Assembly: GCA_964587515.1 (NCBI GenBank)
Contig: CAZPMO010000141.1
Location: 1 to 12,822, forward strand
From: CAZPMO01 sp964587515
GTDB lineage: Bacteria; Pseudomonadota; Alphaproteobacteria; MPNO01
Length of the DNA: 12,822 nt
Reading direction: 5' to 3'
Position numbers and translations under genes: made by a program. This document shows positions 11,671 to 12,822 of this stretch, one piece after another. The notes beneath the pieces are model-generated. The model saw only the letters and a program-made list of their open reading frames with translations. It made no database searches and was not told the origin of the DNA. Within the stretch, counting starts at the first letter, position 1. Every line of letters begins with the position of its first letter.

Positions 11671-12822
11671 AGAGCTTCTCCCTGAAAGGGGTATCGCCGA
11701 TCCGCGCGTAGGTTTCGACGAAATCTTCCCCGTCCGCGCGATGATCGAGATAGACCGCGATGACCGACTCCACGGCGTCGACGATCTCGTCTTCGGCGAA
11801 GGCGGGGCCGATGATCCCGCCGATGGCGGCGTCCTCGTCGGCGCGGCCGCCCAGCGTGACCTGATAGAATTCCCGGCCTTTCTTGTCGACGCCGAGAATG
11901 CCGATATTGGCCACGTGATGATGGCCGCAGGCGTTGATGCAGCCCGAGACGTTGACCGTGAGTTCGCCGATATCATGCTGACGGCGCATGTCGGCGAAGC
12001 GATCCGAGATGCCGCGCGCCACTGGGATCGAGCGCGCATTGGCCAGGTTGCAGTAATCGAGGCTGGGGCAGGCGATGATGTCCGAGACCAGCCCGACATT
12101 GGGCGTCGCGAGATCGTGGTCGCCGAGCGCCCGCCACAGGGCCGGCAGATCTGCCTGCCGGACATGCGCGAATACCAAATTCTGTTCATGGGCGACGCGG
12201 ATCTCGCCGAAACTGTATTGATCGGCGAGCAAGGCGAGCGCCTCCATCTGTCCGGCGGTGACGTCGCCCGGCACGCCGCCGACCGGCTTCAGCGAGATGT
12301 TCACGATGGCGTAACCCGGGACCTTGTGGGCGACCACGCAGCGCCGCGCCCAGAGCACGAAATCCGGATCCTCGGGGTGCGCATCGCTGGCGTCTTCCAG
12401 CCTCTCGTAGGGCGGCGGCGCGAAGTGTGCCCGGATTCTTTCGATTTCGTGGTCCGGCAGTAGCAGCGCGCCCTCGCGAATGCGTTCCCACTCCTCTTCG
12501 ACCATGTCGCGGAAGAGTTCCATGCCGGTCTCGCCGACCAGGATCTTGATGCGCGCCTTGTATATATTATCGCGCCGCCCGAGCTGGTTATAGACCCGCA
12601 GGATGGCCTCCAGGTAGCTCAGCAGATGGCGGATGGGCAGAAAAGGGCGGATGGTCTCGGCGATCATCGGCGTGCGTCCCTGGCCGCCGCCCACAAATAC
12701 CTCGAAACCCGGCGCGCCGGTCGCATCGCGCCGCATGGTCAGCCCGATATCGTGGGTCTTCACGGCCGCGCGGTCGCGCGCCGCGCCGGTCACCGCGATC
12801 TTGGACTTGCGCGGCAGGAACG
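11657..12822 (-). CDS. cysI: Nitrite/sulfite reductase hemoprotein (CysI-like), N-terminus outside the window
   Basis: Siroheme- and [4Fe-4S]-containing reductase that turns sulfite into sulfide (or nitrite into ammonia) in assimilation. The visible part is about 388 codons, and it lacks the N-terminus. The four cluster cysteines are present as CPSLDYC (C-x5-C, encoded at 12050-12070) and CINAC (C-x3-C, encoded at 11927-11941, followed by GHHHVANIG), the last cysteine also bridging the siroheme. The upstream FLPRKSKIAVTGA is the conserved parasulfite-domain start and shows that the gene continues past 12822. The GTG at 12793 is therefore an internal codon, not a start. The C-terminal end (YATD, TAA at 11657) overlaps the DUF934 start. 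Nitrite reductase is possible, but the DUF934 neighbour favours sulfite. Confidence 0.93.
   Translation of the reverse strand, partial: FLPRKSKIAVTGAARDRAAVKTHDIGLTMRRDATGAPGFEVFVGGGQGRTPMIAETIRPFLPIRHLLSYLEAILRVYNQLGRRDNIYKARIKILVGETGMELFRDMVEEEWERIREGALLLPDHEIERIRAHFAPPPYERLEDASDAHPEDPDFVLWARRCVVAHKVPGYAIVNISLKPVGGVPGDVTAGQMEALALLADQYSFGEIRVAHEQNLVFAHVRQADLPALWRALGDHDLATPNVGLVSDIIACPSLDYCNLANARSIPVARGISDRFADMRRQHDIGELTVNVSGCINACGHHHVANIGILGVDKKGREFYQVTLGGRADEDAAIGGIIGPAFAEDEIVDAVESVIAVYLDHRADGEDFVETYARIGDTPFREKLYATD

Noticed and set aside
11671..12189. N-terminal extension of the DUF934 frame
   Set aside because: The extra residues are an out-of-frame reading of the sulfite reductase gene. 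The real start at 11670 has a ribosome site and matches the DUF934 N-terminus.

Overview
The window looks like chromosomal (or large-replicon) DNA of a GC-rich alphaproteobacterium, possibly Rhodospirillales-like. The basis is the high GC content, the codon usage, and a nitrite/sulfite reductase followed directly by a DUF934 gene, an arrangement common in Alphaproteobacteria. I cannot name a genus. No rRNA, tRNA, CRISPR array, transposase or phage gene was seen.

Layout, left to right. (1) 1-1095, minus: a gentisate 1,2-dioxygenase-like bicupin and the first codons of a further gene that leaves the window. (2) 1209-3190, plus: a 4,5-dihydroxyphthalate-decarboxylase-like protein and a D-2-hydroxyacid dehydrogenase, 5 nt apart, divergent from the dioxygenase. 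(3) 3191-3967: a 777-bp gap with no convincing gene but unusual structure. It holds AT-rich tracts, a perfect 11-bp hairpin, a cluster of DnaA-box-like 9-mers, a 94-bp-period tandem repeat, a 25-bp direct repeat flanking a minus-strand terminator hairpin, and palindromes before the next gene. (4) 3968-4843, plus: an amidohydrolase resembling 2-pyrone-4,6-dicarboxylate lactonase, whose stop codon overlaps the stop of the convergent minus-strand gene. (5) 4840-10731, minus: a run of six genes. In transcription order these are an enoyl-CoA hydratase, an aryl/acyl-CoA ligase, a membrane-anchored endonuclease/exonuclease/phosphatase protein, a small cupin protein, an ACMSD-like amidohydrolase, and a DUF899 thioredoxin-like gene broken by a one-base frameshift. 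(6) 10882-11094, minus: a small hypothetical gene with its own ribosome binding site, bracketed by two minus-strand intrinsic terminators. (7) 11188-12822, minus: DUF934 and a nitrite/sulfite reductase that runs off the right edge, belonging to assimilatory sulfate reduction.

Working model (inference): regions 1, 2, 4 and 5 together look like an accessory catabolic island for aromatic or cyclic carboxylic acids. A CoA ligase and a crotonase would activate and process an acid, and ring cleavage (gentisate dioxygenase), decarboxylation, hydrolysis (two amidohydrolases) and 2-hydroxyacid reduction would finish the work. No transporter or transcriptional regulator lies in the window, and the substrate cannot be read from sequence alone. 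The sulfite reductase cluster on the right looks like ordinary core metabolism.

The most interesting parts are the 3.19-3.97 kb gap (possible replication-origin-like DnaA-box cluster next to tandem repeats), the frameshifted DUF899 gene, and the amidohydrolase whose expected C-terminal metal/catalytic aspartate is a glycine.
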